Notes under the pieces: model-generated
The model's database searches: none
What the model was told of the DNA's origin: nothing
The model's input: only the letters and a program-made list of their open reading frames with translations
Part shown: positions 1-14,131 of the stretch, in pieces
How the letters are laid out: each line of letters begins with the position of its first letter
Numbering within the stretch: position 1 is the first letter of the stretch
Assembly: GCA_949825025.1 (NCBI GenBank)
Contig: OX463781.1
Span: forward strand, 29,707,192-29,771,191
Direction of reading: 5' to 3'
DNA from: Siphlonurus alternatus
Lineage: Eukaryota > Arthropoda > Insecta > Ephemeroptera > Siphlonuridae
DNA: 64,000 bases
Made by a program: the position numbers and the translations under genes

Positions 1-2154
1 GCTAGTAGCAAGAGCGGTGAGCCATATTTCATACTCGCGCGCGTTCTGCGGCCAAGCCTGCAGCTGTAGCCACTGATCACGTGGTATCAATCCTTCAAGT
101 AAGCTTGCTTGCCCAGCCGTCCGCCCTTTGACCCCGAGGGAGCTCTCATGAATATGAAACACGCGGGGTCCTCCTCCACCGGTCGGCGAACCACAAAACT
201 GCTCCTCTTCGCTCGCGTCAGCCACGCTTGTACCCGCTGCTACCACCAACCAAATTGAAATATCGAGCCGTCATGTTTCAGATCACTCTTTTTTTTTTTT
301 TCAATGTGTATTCCGCATATATACGAATCAAGTAAAACGTTTTACTGTTTGCTCTTCTTTCAAAGTCAAACTCAATGTATTATTTATTCTTTTTCCTTTT
401 CTGTATACATTTTTTTTTTTACAAACATGTTTTTTTAAAGGAATTTTAAAAAATAAATAAAATAAAAAATATAAATTTTAATATTTGTTTATGCATTTTA
501 TAAAATATGTTTATGTATAAATATAAATGTATTCAATAACATATTTTGTATACTATTTTCAGCATTCTATATTATTCTATAGCTAAATTACTTTGGGCAT
601 TTTTCAGGTATATCTATTATCTATATCTTTACTTAATAAAAAAAAAATATGAAATTACATGTTTTCTTTTTGTAATTATTTTGATAAAAAAATAACAAAA
701 AATATGATCAGTTATTTTATCTAACCACACTTAAAAAAATATGCCTGAAAGTCAAGTTAGCAAAAGCTTGAACTTGATCTGTGTGTTTTTGTTCAGCTGT
801 AGAAATCTCGAAGAAGGAGAGAAAGAGAATCTGTCTACTGGTTGCTGGCAGAAGATATCAAACACGATCTCTTAAGGAGGACAAAAAAATAACCCCCCCG
901 TCAGAAGAACGGGGGCAGCAGGGAAGATGAATGACCTTCAGTCCCGGGAGCTGCTTCTCCGACAACCACGACGATGGCAATAATGTGCCCCCCCTTCCCC
1001 CGGCATACCCGCTCAAGCGAGAGTGACGTGTAGCCCTCACGCAACGACCCGACACTCTCTTGGCGGTGCCATCACGTTCCCTTAACTTGTATACTTATGC
1101 TTACATAATGTACCAGCTATAAAATTTTACGATGATATATTATCATATGCAAATCTAACAATGATTATTTTATATGTAAATAAAAAAATTAATAAATTTA
1201 CACGTTTTTGAAATGCATATTATTAGGTTATTTTCAAATTCAATGTATTCAAGTAAATCAATGAAGTGCAATTTACGAAAATTTTATACTGAAATATAAT
1301 AATACAGGACCTACATTTATTTTTTTTAGTTGACCTACATTTTAATTATCACATTTAAATTTGAAAAATATTTTATAAACAATTAAATTAATAATTTTTC
1401 ATTTAAAGAATTAAATTTAAATTGTTTCGTACACTACACTATAATATGCCATATAGCAAATTTCTGCATCAAACGAAAGATCTGTAACTAGATCGTTGAG
1501 TGTTCTGTTCTCTCTCTGAGAGGGAGATCTATTACCATCATGCCTGCTCGCACGGGGTAGAACAAGAATCCTTTTGTCGCGTACTCAAGAAGCGTAGAAG
1601 AAAAGGGTATAAGGAAGAGGGGGGAGGAGGGGGGACAGCAAGTCCCGGAGAAGACGTATCGGGATCATAAGTCGCGGCGTCGTAGCGGGGACAAGAGGTA
1701 TGGCCCCGCGAAATTAAACTCCGCTGAGCCCTCGACCGCCGCATATACGCAGCTTCGTTCAAAAGAAGAGAAGGAAAAACCAGTCGACCCTTGCTTTCAC
1801 ACAGAAAAGAACATGATGGAATGAGGAGGATAAAGAACGTTAAAGCACAAGATTTTTTTTTTTTTTTCGAAAGTAGAATAGAACATCAAGAAGAAGTAGA
1901 AGAATTTTCAAATAAATGAAAAAAAGGAAAGAGAGAAAAATCAGGCAAAACGTAATATATATACATATTCTTTCCCCCTATTTATATATATATGCACATA
2001 AATACTAACGCTATAGCAGAATTTATCCCATATTGCTATAGCATGCAGAGTATTTGATTGGAGCTTTTCGTCTCCTCTTGGTTCTTCCTCCCCCGCAACG
2101 CCCGCCGCCTGGAATTTTAATTTTCCTTCCCCCGTTGGCAGCAACGCAGCTAGA

Positions 2155-2334
<180 letters not shown>

Positions 2335-4311
2335 CTGCCTAATGAAAGCTTTTCTCAGTGTTGAGCTATAACGAGTGGCGAACACTATAGCTGGAAGATC
2401 TGGACATGGAGATATATTCCAAGCAGTAACATTTCATGACTGTTCCATCTTCCGTTGTTTTTATTTTTCTTTATTATTGCAACTTCCTCATATAGCCCAA
2501 GCTTGTGGAACAATCCCTTCTCCTCCTTCCTTCCCTCTATTTCTCCTTTTCTCTGATAAAGACTATATTATAATATTTTTTACATCAAAAGGGTGAAATT
2601 TCATACAAGATGAAAACTTTATTAAAGTAATGTACTTGAATAAATATATTTTTTTAAAAAAATTGAATCCACATTAAATACATGCTTCATCTAGATTAAT
2701 CTCAATTATTATAAAGAAAAAGGTGTGGCATAAATACCTCATGAATGCTGTCATTTTGAATTAAAATACAGTAGTTAATACATTTAAAGCATTTTTATAG
2801 AATAAAACACTCGTGACACACGGTTACAGTAAGTTAACAGCTATATTTAATGTAAGTTATGAAATATTCACATAGAAATTTGTTAATGCACCCCCCCCCC
2901 CCCCCAAAAAACAAAACACTATCGGTGCTATAATGTCTAAAAGTACATAAATTTATAAGTTTTCAGTTTAAAAAGGTTTTATTGTATTAAAAAAAAAATG
3001 AAGTGTTGCTAAATATGAAATTTATGCAACCCGCACTGAACTAATGCTGCAAGAGTTGCCTATATGTAACAATCGAAGGGGACTTTTTTTTTTTTAAAGA
3101 TATTAATTTTACAAATTCATTTCACACAGAATAAATAATGAGATTAAAATTTTATAATTAAGTATTTATAATATTTACGTGTTGTACGAGCATTAATATT
3201 TTTCCTCATTACTTATGGTAAAAAGTGATAATTAATCTCTCTGTGAGCAAACAGTAAGCGTACATACGAAGTAAGCTGTTTACTCAGTAAAACCTTCCTT
3301 GGCAACTTCTCTAGTTGTCTCGGCTTGTTCCGGTGACGATCGCTTGCTGCTGGGAAGGCTCATGCGTGATTACTGCGAACCTTATTTAAGGTGGGAATTA
3401 GAGCGGTCCTGACGCGTTGATTGTCGGCCCAAGATTGATTGAGCGTTCGCTGAGGCTTGCAAGGGCTCAGTATATGGGGAAGAGGGTTGGTGATTTAGAA
3501 GGGAAGGGGGGAGCGACAGCAGCTGTGATCCAAACGAACAAATGACGAGTAGAAAAACAGGGGAACACGCGCTCGCTTACTCTCTCTGGCGCGGCTGATT
3601 TGATGATTATCAAAAGAAGAGAAAAGTAGTTGTAATAAAAAAACAGAATTTCGTACACAAAAAATTTATATATATGGGGGATTTTTTTAAAATATTTCAT
3701 AATTATCACCAATTACATTTTTTCTTTCTTTATATTATTATATTTTGTATATAAATTAATTGTTTTTTTCATGTTCCATAATACAAATGGTGCAAAGTTT
3801 GATTAAACCACACCATATATACTGCAAGCAGCTATTCTATTCATTGTAAAGGATTCAGTATTAATTGCAATGTCGCCGTCGCCTGTAGGTTCAATTGTTA
3901 TGTGACGTCATAGTGATAGATGGCAGCAAACGTTCGTTTTGTTTGCACACTTGTCACCTCGTGGGAGTGGCGGCTCAAAGGGCCCTCCCGCCGTTCACTC
4001 CTCGCGTCCACCACCGTGAGAGACAAAGCTATACATACCCCCCCCCCTCCATACTTCATCACAAGAGGAGAGTCTAGAACAAAACCCAATTCTGTTTAAT
4101 TTCAACATTTTATATAATCAAAGTGAATGTGTTGACAGTCATAAAATACTAATTGTTAAAATTATGAATGTAATGGTGAAAAGGAGCATAACATGAATAG
4201 TATGTGAGAGAGAGAGAAAGAAAGAGAGAGATGGTGTATATGAAGAAAATATGTGACAAACGGTGACGCGATTTTTTTAAAACAATTTTGAAAACTTGCA
4301 GCTACAAAATA

Positions 4312-4434
4312 GCTTTGTCCGTAAATACACAATCAGAAAGAATCAATTATTTGTGATGAATCTTATGTACCTGGAACATAAGGTTCATCAATAAAAATCG
4401 ATTCTTTCTGATTGTGTATTTACGAACAAAGCTT
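4312..4434. repeat. Short palindromic element (hairpin)
   Basis: The arms are about 45 bp each and nearly perfect: the left arm includes AGCTTTGTCCGTAAATACAC and the right arm its complement, ending ACGAACAAAGCTT. A loop of about 35 bp around GTACCTGGAACATAAG lies between them. This is the form of a tiny MITE or foldback element. No clear target duplication is visible. Confidence 0.75.
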
Positions 4435-5529
4435 ATATTAAATCTTCTAATCATATCATATCTAATCATATCGATGATGCAATATATAAATATAATTGAT
4501 GCCTATTTTTTTTATCTTAAAGCAAAGTTACTAAGTATGCATACAATATCTTATAGACGGATGGATTTTACAATTGTTTTTGTAACTGATACTATAAATA
4601 TTAAAAAAAATAATGATATAATTTTAGTAGATTTTTTGTTCCGCGTTTATATTAAAAAAAAAAAAAAACTTGAAATACATACTATATAATAATAATACTT
4701 AAAGACATTATCCCTTTTTGGTATATATAATACACTTCGTTATACATTTATAATAAATCTCCAGCAATCATTCATTTAATTAATAACCAACAAAAAAGTT
4801 ATTTTTAGAGCAAAGAATGTGTTATATATTTATTTATACGTAAATAATATTTAATATTTCAATGTTTGTTTCATGCATTATAAATATTAAAACAAAATCA
4901 TGTTGTTGTTTTATTTTTAAAAAAATTTTATTTTTATTTTTCAAGTTTTATACTTGATTATTTTATGGGTATTATCGAGATTTTATTCTGACTAATAAGT
5001 TAACTTTAAATTAAATTGATTTAATATAATTCTCAAATAATTTTATAGCAATAAATTTCAATACCTATAGTTATCAATATGTAAAAAACATTGAACTATA
5101 TAAAAAATAAGTTCATAAATTTATCATATTAACAGATTAAAAAATCATATTGTATGAAATATTACACTATAGCAATTCTAATTTACTATCGTAATCCTTT
5201 TGCTCTATCTTAACTATGCCAGCCATGTTTAATACGTATATAAAGGTTTAGTCACTGAATTATATAGAATAGCTGCTGCTTTAATATAATATATATATAG
5301 CTTGTGTTATAAATACGATATACAGATCCCAACGTCAAATATTAATCCCATATAAATACTACTGGCATGTTCTTCTATGCCTTTTACCCCTCTATTAAGA
5401 TTGCCCCTTTACCTCCTATGTACAGTACAATACCAAGCAAAAAAAAATATTATTTCTACACCACCTAAGAATAAGAAGTCTTTGTTTACGTTCAATAATT
5501 TGCAATAAAGCACGATGGTGTATTGTACT

Positions 5530-5675
5530 CTAACTGTGACACAGTGACGTCACGAAGGGGGTGGCATGGGAGGTTTCAAGTGTAGTGTAGAGTGTAGAGG
5601 TAGGTTAACGTGTGAATTTCTGGCGGCGAGTGTACACACCGTGATCCGAGCGGAGATTGCACTAAGCCGAGCAGT
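5530..5675 (+). promoter_or_regulatory. Candidate promoter and noncoding first exon with CRE
   Basis: A perfect CRE octamer TGACGTCA lies at 5545-5552 in a GC-richer island. It is followed by about 120 bp of non-AT sequence ending in a strong 5' splice site, GCAGT then GTAAGTACG at 5676. This is the usual look of a promoter plus a short noncoding first exon on the plus strand. I could not find a matching coding exon with certainty downstream. The exon-like pair at 19508-20168 is a possible but unproven partner. Confidence 0.35.
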
Positions 5676-7619
5676 GTAAGTACGTAAGGTTGGTCTTATA
5701 TACCCATGAAACCTCTCTGCCGCCTCTGACTATAGACGCGGGATTTAGATGCCGGTCGACCCTTTGCTAATCTTTGAGTAGAGATGAGGGAAAATCCTCC
5801 ATCCTTCCACCTACTACCCATACGTCCCAAGTTGACTGATTGCCATCGTCTCTTTCTTTTTTAAACCGGACGATCCGGGGGTTAAAAAAATAAGACGATA
5901 GAATTATTACTTTCAACACCCATGGGGCTAAATTCAACTTTCCTTCTAGTAAACAGGAAGTTGTACCGAAGTTAATTTTTTATTATGAATTTTAATAGTC
6001 TGTTTTTTGTTTGTTTAGGTTGTGTAAACATAACTAAAACAATTCATTTTTACCATCAATAATAAATTAATCATGAATATAAAACAAAGTTATGTTCTTA
6101 ATTTTCTTTATAATATATAGATAAATTTTTAATTAGGGTTAATTGACTTAATTCAAATAAGTGTATATCTATAGAGAGTGAAAATCTCTATACCCCTATA
6201 TAGTAGATATGCAACCAGTTCATCAATTAGTATAAATAACAGGTAACGATTATACCTAATAATTTATGGCCCATGGCATAATACCTATAACCTATAAGGC
6301 GTGTTAATCTACAAACTAGACACTTATATGCGGGGAAGCTACGTACGTGCATAATAATTATACATAGTAAAAAATAAAAAACGTATTAGTCTATCAACAT
6401 AGACGAGTCAAGATTGTACATACAATACAATAATACATAATCATAGTATATAGAACTAATAATTGTTCTTTAGAAATGTAGTTCTACACATGGCATGCAA
6501 CCATTACAATTACAATAATTTTTTAAAAACTTATAATAAAATATGTAAATTAAAGATAAACCTTGATAGTTATGATTCGAGTTTCAACTCAAATTTTACA
6601 CAACACGATTCAGACCAAGTTTTAATATTAGAAATCAATAAAAAATTATTTGTCACCAATAAATCATGGTATTACATTTCTCTATATAAAAAAAATTAAC
6701 TTGAAATCAAACGTATCATCAGCTATAGTATAGTTAATATTTCATAATATTTCTATAAAAACGAAGATATAAAAAATGTAATAAATAACAGTATCAATAT
6801 GTCATATAAATTAAAAAAAGACATCAAATAAAAAATAAATCTCTCTTATTACATTAAAAAAAGTGATCATCACTATCAATAGCTCACTCTGGCATTCGCC
6901 CATTGTTTGTTACTGCTGTAGTATTTCGGGAACACAGTGAGAACGACAGGCAATATTGTGACCATGCAGGAGACGAGCAAAGCATTGTCCAGGCCACACT
7001 GACGGATTAACTGTCAGCCCACAATGGCAAGTGCTGATTGCAGTAGTCTCTTCAGCTGGCACAGAACGAAATATCCATTGAGGAGACCTCTCAGTTCCAT
7101 ACAGCATCCTCAATCAACAACCATTACAAAAGTTTCTCAATTCTATCAAATCATTATTTTTTTATTGTGTATTAAGAAACAAACTTAACGCATACCAGAC
7201 ATTGGACTTTCGTACTTCATCTATTTACTATTATGACTATGACTGTAGCTTGTATTGGAATTTTATATATTATATTAAAGTTACTTTTCAAATTCACAAA
7301 AATAAACAAAAATAAAATAGCATAAAGTTGTTAAAATGATTATATAGTTTTTTGTTAAATTTCATGATTTTTAGTAAACAATAACCAATAACGTATATAT
7401 TCGTGTAACATTAAATTTCAGTTTCGGAAAGCTTCACAATTAAAGTAATGATATTACCCTACCATGTTTAAATTGATTACATGATACAATTTTAAACTTA
7501 ATATTCCCCATATTTTCTGGATATTTTGTGATATGATATCATATTATTTATTTTATATATTAGCACCCAAAGCCGAATTCAGGCAAAGTTCATATAAGAG
7601 AGACCAAAACTAGTTTTGA

Positions 7620-7819
7620 NNNNNNNNNNNNNNNNNNNNNNNNNNNNNNNNNNNNNNNNNNNNNNNNNNNNNNNNNNNNNNNNNNNNNNNNNNNNNNNNN
7701 NNNNNNNNNNNNNNNNNNNNNNNNNNNNNNNNNNNNNNNNNNNNNNNNNNNNNNNNNNNNNNNNNNNNNNNNNNNNNNNNNNNNNNNNNNNNNNNNNNNN
7801 NNNNNNNNNNNNNNNNNNN
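7620..7819. other. Assembly gap of exactly 200 N
   Basis: A run of exactly 200 undetermined bases, so probably a fixed-size scaffold placeholder rather than a measured gap. The same 10-mer, CTAGTTTTGA, ends the left contig (7610-7619) and begins the right contig (7820-7829). Confidence 0.99.
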
Positions 7820-7960
7820 CTAGTTTTGATTTCTGCATTTTGACCTCACTACAATGAACAAATTTTTCAACTTTTGTTAATTTAAATTTGATCACAACTA
7901 ATAATTCTGGTCATATTGTAAAGAGGGAGAGCTCTCTCATCGGCTTTCGCTCTAAAAAAT

Positions 7961-7963
7961 AAG

Positions 7964-8001
<38 letters not shown>

Positions 8002-8008
8002 CTTATTT
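7961..8008. repeat. (AT)n tract with symmetric AAGCTT flanks
   Basis: An AT dinucleotide run of about 40 bp flanked on both sides by AATAAGCTTAT-type sequence. The whole is a perfect palindrome able to form a cruciform or hairpin. Confidence 0.85.
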
Positions 8009-8665
8009 TTGTTGCAATTTTTATTTTGCAATATTTTACACTCTCTGCATACTTTTAAAGATATGCAAAATGTAAATAATGTAAACCTAGACTTTCGGCA
8101 AGATCATTAAAAAAAAAGAGTGCATATAATATATAAGTTTTATTCAATTTGCATGTGTATAAACCTCACATGAGCAACAGTGTTCCAGATTGTTCAGGCT
8201 TGTATTGCTTTATTTTATAGAGATAAGATTTAATAATTTGGCAAGACCTTGAATGAGTTCGGACTTGGATGGTAACAGTACGGGGGTGGGGCTGACCTAG
8301 CAACCAAAGCTGGCCGCGAGCCAGATGGAGTACACACAATGAAAAGAGTACTAGCTGTTAGTACAGTATGACCAAGCTTACTGAAAACTCGTTGCTGCCG
8401 TGCAAGCTGTGGTCCTAACCAAGCCGACCGCACCAAACTATCCTAATTCAGCGGGCTACGTTATAGACATTAATTTGAAAACCCTCATGAATATACAAAC
8501 GAAAACTAATTAATTCTATGTAAACCTTAAATTTAATTATCACAACGTTTCATCATATTTTTTTTGAATATTAAATAATTATTTACAAACTATATTATAC
8601 TAATGAAGAAGGAAAGTTTATAATACAAAATATAATAATAAAATTTTAAACACCTCTCAATATTT

Positions 8666-8668
<3 letters not shown>

Positions 8669-8735
<67 letters not shown>
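8669..8735. repeat. (AT)n microsatellite
   Basis: A pure TA dinucleotide tract of about 65 bp in AT-rich intergenic DNA. Confidence 0.95.
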
Positions 8736-8739
<4 letters not shown>

Positions 8740-11295
8740 CTTTCTACTAACTTTATATCATGTTTACATGGCACGCCTATACGGCATTGCTTTTACAGTA
8801 CATATATATTATATTCTCTGTATATATATATTTTTTAATTTAATTAATTCAATTATTTTGTATTTAATATTTTTGACATAATATAATATATAAATTAACT
8901 CAATCGCCTTCGATTTCATAAAATTAATTGCAAGTTGTTAATATTTTAAGTTTTATGAAACTATTAACATTTATGATCAATATATTATATAATGTATAAT
9001 ACAATAATACTCGTATATTATACAGTATATATTTAATATACTTATTTATTTCAAATGACTATTTTCAAATTATCACACTACTTAATCTCTATTATTTATA
9101 GTAAATATTGTTCACGTATATGGTGTATACAAGTTTATGATGTACAATATTTAATATCGTATACGTAATTATTAATTATATTTATACAATTCATAATTTA
9201 ATTAGAGTAACATATTATATACACTAATACACTTGTTATATAATGCGTGCAATAATAATATCATTACAATACATAATAACACATAATATAACTTATAACA
9301 GTTTCCTATCATTCCAAGATTCACATATTGCAATCAGCAATTAACATACTAATTAAAATTTATACATAAAAATTTTAATTCATATTTCAATTACTTTTAA
9401 TTTCAGGGTGTAATTTTATTAAAACTTATGTACTTAAATTTACTCATCTCTTGTTACATACGCTCTTAGTGAACTAAATTAATTTGCTTTTAAACTTTCA
9501 AAAAACTAAATCTCGGAACGTTTTTTGTTAGTTCTAACTTCAGCCACAATCCATGAGAGCAGCACAATGCAGAATAATATTATTTACGTAATAAAATTTA
9601 ACACTTTAAAAAATTGTAAAAGTATCATGTATTAAATGCAAAAAGTGAAGATTGTAAAGCAATTAATCCATAGCGATAATGTGATGCATTAAACATGATA
9701 TTATTATATTAATATAAATTTAATAAATATATAAAATAAAATGTATTATGCCATGTATATAAATTTAATAGTTTTAATATTAAAGATAAATAATTCAATA
9801 ACGATAATTGAATGCAAACATTAATTAAGTAAAAAAATTTAAAAACAATTAATTTATAGATACTGGCTCTCATTCATCATAGCTCGATCTCATTTCAGCT
9901 TGCAGAGAGCATGTAATATTTTGTTGTAATTTTATTAGCATGACTAATTTTATTTTTAACAAGCTGCAATCATTGTTCCTGACAGTTTGTCTGTTCGATA
10001 TTAATTTGTGATGGATGGCGCCAGTGGTAGGATGACAAGCTCGTTAGGCTGTACCAAGTCGTCCGGCCGTCACTTGCATGCACTCTTGTCTCGAACCCCT
10101 ACTGTGCGCCGTCACTGCACAATCATGCAATACACGCGGCGTCATGCAATAGCTGCACTTACAATAATCTGTATAATATGCAAACATGACCGACTTACGT
10201 ATAACGTGATGGATGAAGTTCTGGAATTGTAGCATTATTACATAAGTTTTGTCACGGCACATATTGTTTTATGTATAATAATTTTATGTGATTGAAGAGA
10301 AGAGTCTAGTACCGTTTAAAATTCGTTCACAATAGAAATCCACATACGGTGGAAAACTGGAAATTGTTTCCTCTTGAAGAATTTGACTTAAAAAGTATTT
10401 TAAATTTTCAACTGTAATCGTAATTTCAATAGAGACTTCAAGTTGGTGCGCCTCGCGATGCTCTCATTTGTGTCGCTAAGGTCCATCTTACACTTGAAAA
10501 TGAAGTAAAGTGTTTTTTTTTTAACTTTTCTCGGTTATAAGTTACAACAAAAATTCTAAATCTTGCATTATGCACTGTGATGTATTTTTCAGTTTGGACC
10601 GGAGTTCCATAAATGAATTTTCCATCAAAAAATCTTATTCTTAGTGACAAAACGAACTCATGTTTTGTTTTGTTTTTGCACATATGTTTGGATAGGACGG
10701 TGAGAACACCGAAAAATCAGCTGACTTGAAACCTCTATTAATTAGCAATAAAAAATAAATATCACTAATATCACTATATATACTTTATAACCATACCTTT
10801 GCAATACAATTAATCACGGCTGAAATAATCTCTATATCTCTATATTAATTTTTGGTACAGCACAATCCCAGTTTGCTGAGAACCTGCAAATATAGTGCAA
10901 ATATTATATGTACGTATCGTAAAAAAACGTAATTACACATTACAAACATTACAACACTCTAACAGAACCTTGTTGCTAAAATTCCTACATTTAATGATTA
11001 TTTAGCAAACTTAAGTGAATATACAAATTATAATGACATAATATGACCGCACATAAATTAATAAATTATATTGCTACAATTGATACACAATTCTAAAATC
11101 TAAATTCAAGCAGGACCAGCAAATAAACAAATTTAATTTATTGTACATTATATTTTTTAGCCATATTATAATGAACATTATAATAAGCGATAATATCTTT
11201 AAAATTAACATTTCGATCTTCCTCAATTAAAATTACGAAACAATTTCTTTTATTTACAGTCTCGAATCGATTTATAGTATATATATTATACTAGG

Positions 11296-11492
11296 TTGTA
11301 GGAAAACTCGGAGCCGGAAAACTCGGAGCCGGAAAACTCGGAGCCGCGTCTGCACGCTAGGAAAACTCGGAGCACGGAAAACTCGGAGCCGGAAAACTCG
11401 GAGCACGGAAAACTCGGAGCCGGAAAACTCGGAGCACAGAAAACTCGGAGCACGGAAAACTCGGAGCCCCGCTAGGAAAACTCGGAGCGTCG
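11296..11492. repeat. Left array of eleven 14-bp repeats
   Basis: Eleven copies of GGAAAACTCGGAGC separated by 1-2 bp (usually C or AC). The array is interrupted once by GCGTCTGCACGCTA and once by a short GCTA spacer. Subterminal arrays of this type are commonly transposase binding sites, so this role is inferred. Confidence 0.95.
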
Positions 11493-12724
11493 CATTTTTA
11501 AACTATGTAGAGCATAAAAATATAAAATATCGTTGCCACTGAGGAACAAAATTAAAGAAGACGTAAATATTATGAGCATAATTCGAGTAATATATTCATA
11601 GCTTTTCTCTAAGGCTTATAAATATTATATTAATTAGCTTTTCTCAGGACTTATATTACATTATCTATTTCAGATTAATCTCTATTTCATTCGTAGACTA
11701 TTAAATAGCTTGCAGTGATACAACATGCGCTTAAAATATTTAGTCGACATACATTTTTTATTTTATGTAATTAAGAAATTATGCAAAATCAAATGCAATT
11801 TAATATTTCCCTTGAAACAACAGATAACTTTCTCATTTTTTTTATATAAAGATGTGCCTTCAGTGTAGGAGTTGCATGTGATTGTAGAATTATTATAATA
11901 ATATTTTTTTGCTGCCTTAATTTTGGCTTAGAGAACTTTTGTTTATTTTATTTCTTTTATCAATTTTTTATTCAAAATTACCTTACAGTATTTATCTATT
12001 TTTATAATGTAAGTTCAATGAAATGCAATTTCACATTATAAATAAATATTGTATATTTCCTTCAATTCATTTAATGTTATTTGTGATTTACTACCAGATT
12101 TTATTATATTTACTTATTTCATTACTTCAATTTTTATTTTGCTATTTTAATCCATACCTATAATAGGTTACCATTTATGAATAATGAAATGTTATAAACT
12201 AATATATATGCATAATCAAAAGATTGAACTAAAATTCTATTCTATTGTATGATGTAACATAACTTTTTTATGTAATATTTTATTCTTTACTTAATTTACA
12301 CTTCTCTAGTTAATAAGCTTTTAATATTGGTATTATTAATTGGAATAATACGGAGCAATTTTTTTTTTAATTTAGAATTTATTTTAAATAAATAATATTA
12401 TTTACAATTATACCATACAAAATTGTAGACTCAAACATCGCATAGTTCCAGAAACAATGTTCGTCAAACTGAATGATCTTGAAAAGCAAGCTATACATGG
12501 GGGAGGGGAAGGGACTGGAGTGAAATTGTAGTGCAAAAATAATGATCTGAAGAAAGAATGAATCAGAAATATACTCCATGCCTCCATGGATTCAAATTTG
12601 TATTTACAATGGGGAATTCTCATACGACATAACTTTTAATTTAATTGCTAAATTATCATAGGTGACTCTTTAACAATAAGTTTGATTTGAGTTTATTTAC
12701 TTTCTTTTATTTATTTTATTTCAT

Positions 12725-12960
12725 TTATAGTTGATGGAGATCTCGGAATCGGCCCCCTTGAATGCTACAAGACTTGCAGAGAATTTAGAACTTGCCATCA
12801 ATAGGAGGCATGCAAATTTTGAAGTGGATATTTCTGATCAGTTTTGAAAAAACTGAGGTAGAAGTTTAACATTGGGCTTATGGACGGAAACTGGAAATGG
12901 AGCTGTTGTGAGAAAACCGCCCCCTTGAATTTGCCCAAACCATAAGCGATTACGTTTTAG
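12725..12960. repeat. Dispersed repeat D, copy 1 (inside the long-TIR element)
   Basis: Shares the ordered segments CTACAAGACTTGCAGAG, CATCAATAGGAGGCATGCAA, TTTTGAAGTGGATAT, AACTGAGGTAGAAGTTTAAC, CTTATGGACGGAAAC and CTTGAATTTGCCCAAAC with diverged copies near 54960-55215 and 56705-56940. No terminal repeats are obvious and the family is not recognised. Confidence 0.65.
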
Positions 12961-13941
12961 ATCATTCTCGAATTATTAAAATTTATTTCATTCGATTCCG
13001 TCTGATAGAAATTTCTTTTGAACCTGCCAGTAACTGAGGTCAATCGTTAAATAGCAAAGTTATTTAAAACTTTGTAAAAAAAGTAAAGAAAAGCAACTTT
13101 ATCCTCATGCAGTCGAATAATATTTTAACAGTACCCATTCTTACTTTTGAGCTTCTACTTTTGACATTCGTTTTATTCATTAAAAATAATTATAATTCAT
13201 GTCACCTTCAATTAGAAAAATGTAAATATGATTTTCTTCTTTTTAAAAATGAACGATATAAAAAATAAATAACAAAATGTTATTAAAATGTGTATTAAAA
13301 TACAACTAATCTGGGGTTTCTGGGGTTCATAGAGAAATGAACATTTATAAAATGCTCTCGATAATACTCATTGTAAATCAAAACGGCTACTACATCTGTC
13401 CCTTGCGTTCCTTGTATTAAAATTTACAGAAGTTATAAGTTTTATAAATAATTTATAAGTTTTAAAGTATGAAGAATAATAAAGAATTGATTATGCTCAT
13501 TATATAGTATTTAGGTCCTCAATAATCTTTATAATAATTCTATAATCACATGCAACTCCTACACTGAAGGCACATCTTTATATAAAAAAAAAATGAGAAA
13601 GTTATCTGTTGTTTCAAGGGAAATATTAAATTGCATTTGATTTTGCATAATTTCTTAATTACATAAAATAAAAAATGTATGTCGACTAAATATTTTAAGC
13701 GCATGTTGTATCACTGCAAGCTATTTAATAGTCTACGAATGAAATAGAGATTAATCTGAAATAGATAATGTAATATAAGTCCTGAGAAAAGCTAATTAAT
13801 ATAATATTTATAAGCCTTTTAGAGAAAAGCTATGAATATATTACTCGAATTATGCTCATAATATTTACGTCTTCTTTAATTTTGTTCCTCAGTGGCAACG
13901 ATATTTTATATTTTTATGCTCTACATAGTTTAAAAATGCGA

Positions 13942-14131
13942 CGCTCCGAGTTTTCCTAGCGGGGCTCCGAGTTTTCCGTGCTCCGAGTTTTCCGTGCTCC
14001 GAGTTTTCCGGCTCCGAGTTTTCCGTGCTCCGAGTTTTCCGGCTCCGAGTTTTCCGTGCTCCGAGTTTTCCTAGCGTGCAGACGCGGCTCCGAGTTTTCC
14101 GGCTCCGAGTTTTCCGGCTCCGAGTTTTCCG
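13942..14131. repeat. Right array of eleven 14-bp repeats (inverted)
   Basis: The mirror of the left array: eleven copies of GCTCCGAGTTTTCC with the same spacers and the same interruption, TAGCGTGCAGACGC. The two arrays keep the same copy number and order, so they are old partners or were homogenised by gene conversion. Confidence 0.95.

Larger units (their letters stand above)
5700..11285. other. Intergenic AT-rich DNA with scaffold gap and AT microsatellites
   Basis: No gene is recognised. The stretch is mostly low-complexity A+T DNA, with GC-richer islands at about 6890-7110, 8240-8440 and 10000-10210 that carry only short unconvincing frames. It contains the N gap and the (AT)n tracts listed separately. 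Confidence 0.5.

Noticed and set aside
6910..7113. 67-codon minus-strand ORF in a GC-richer patch
   Set aside because: No similarity recognised, and no start context or splice sites to support it.
11296..11492. CRISPR-like array of regular short repeats
   Set aside because: The repeats are 14 bp with 1-2-bp spacers in a eukaryotic genome and are mirrored at the other end of a transposon. They are subterminal repeats, not spacers.
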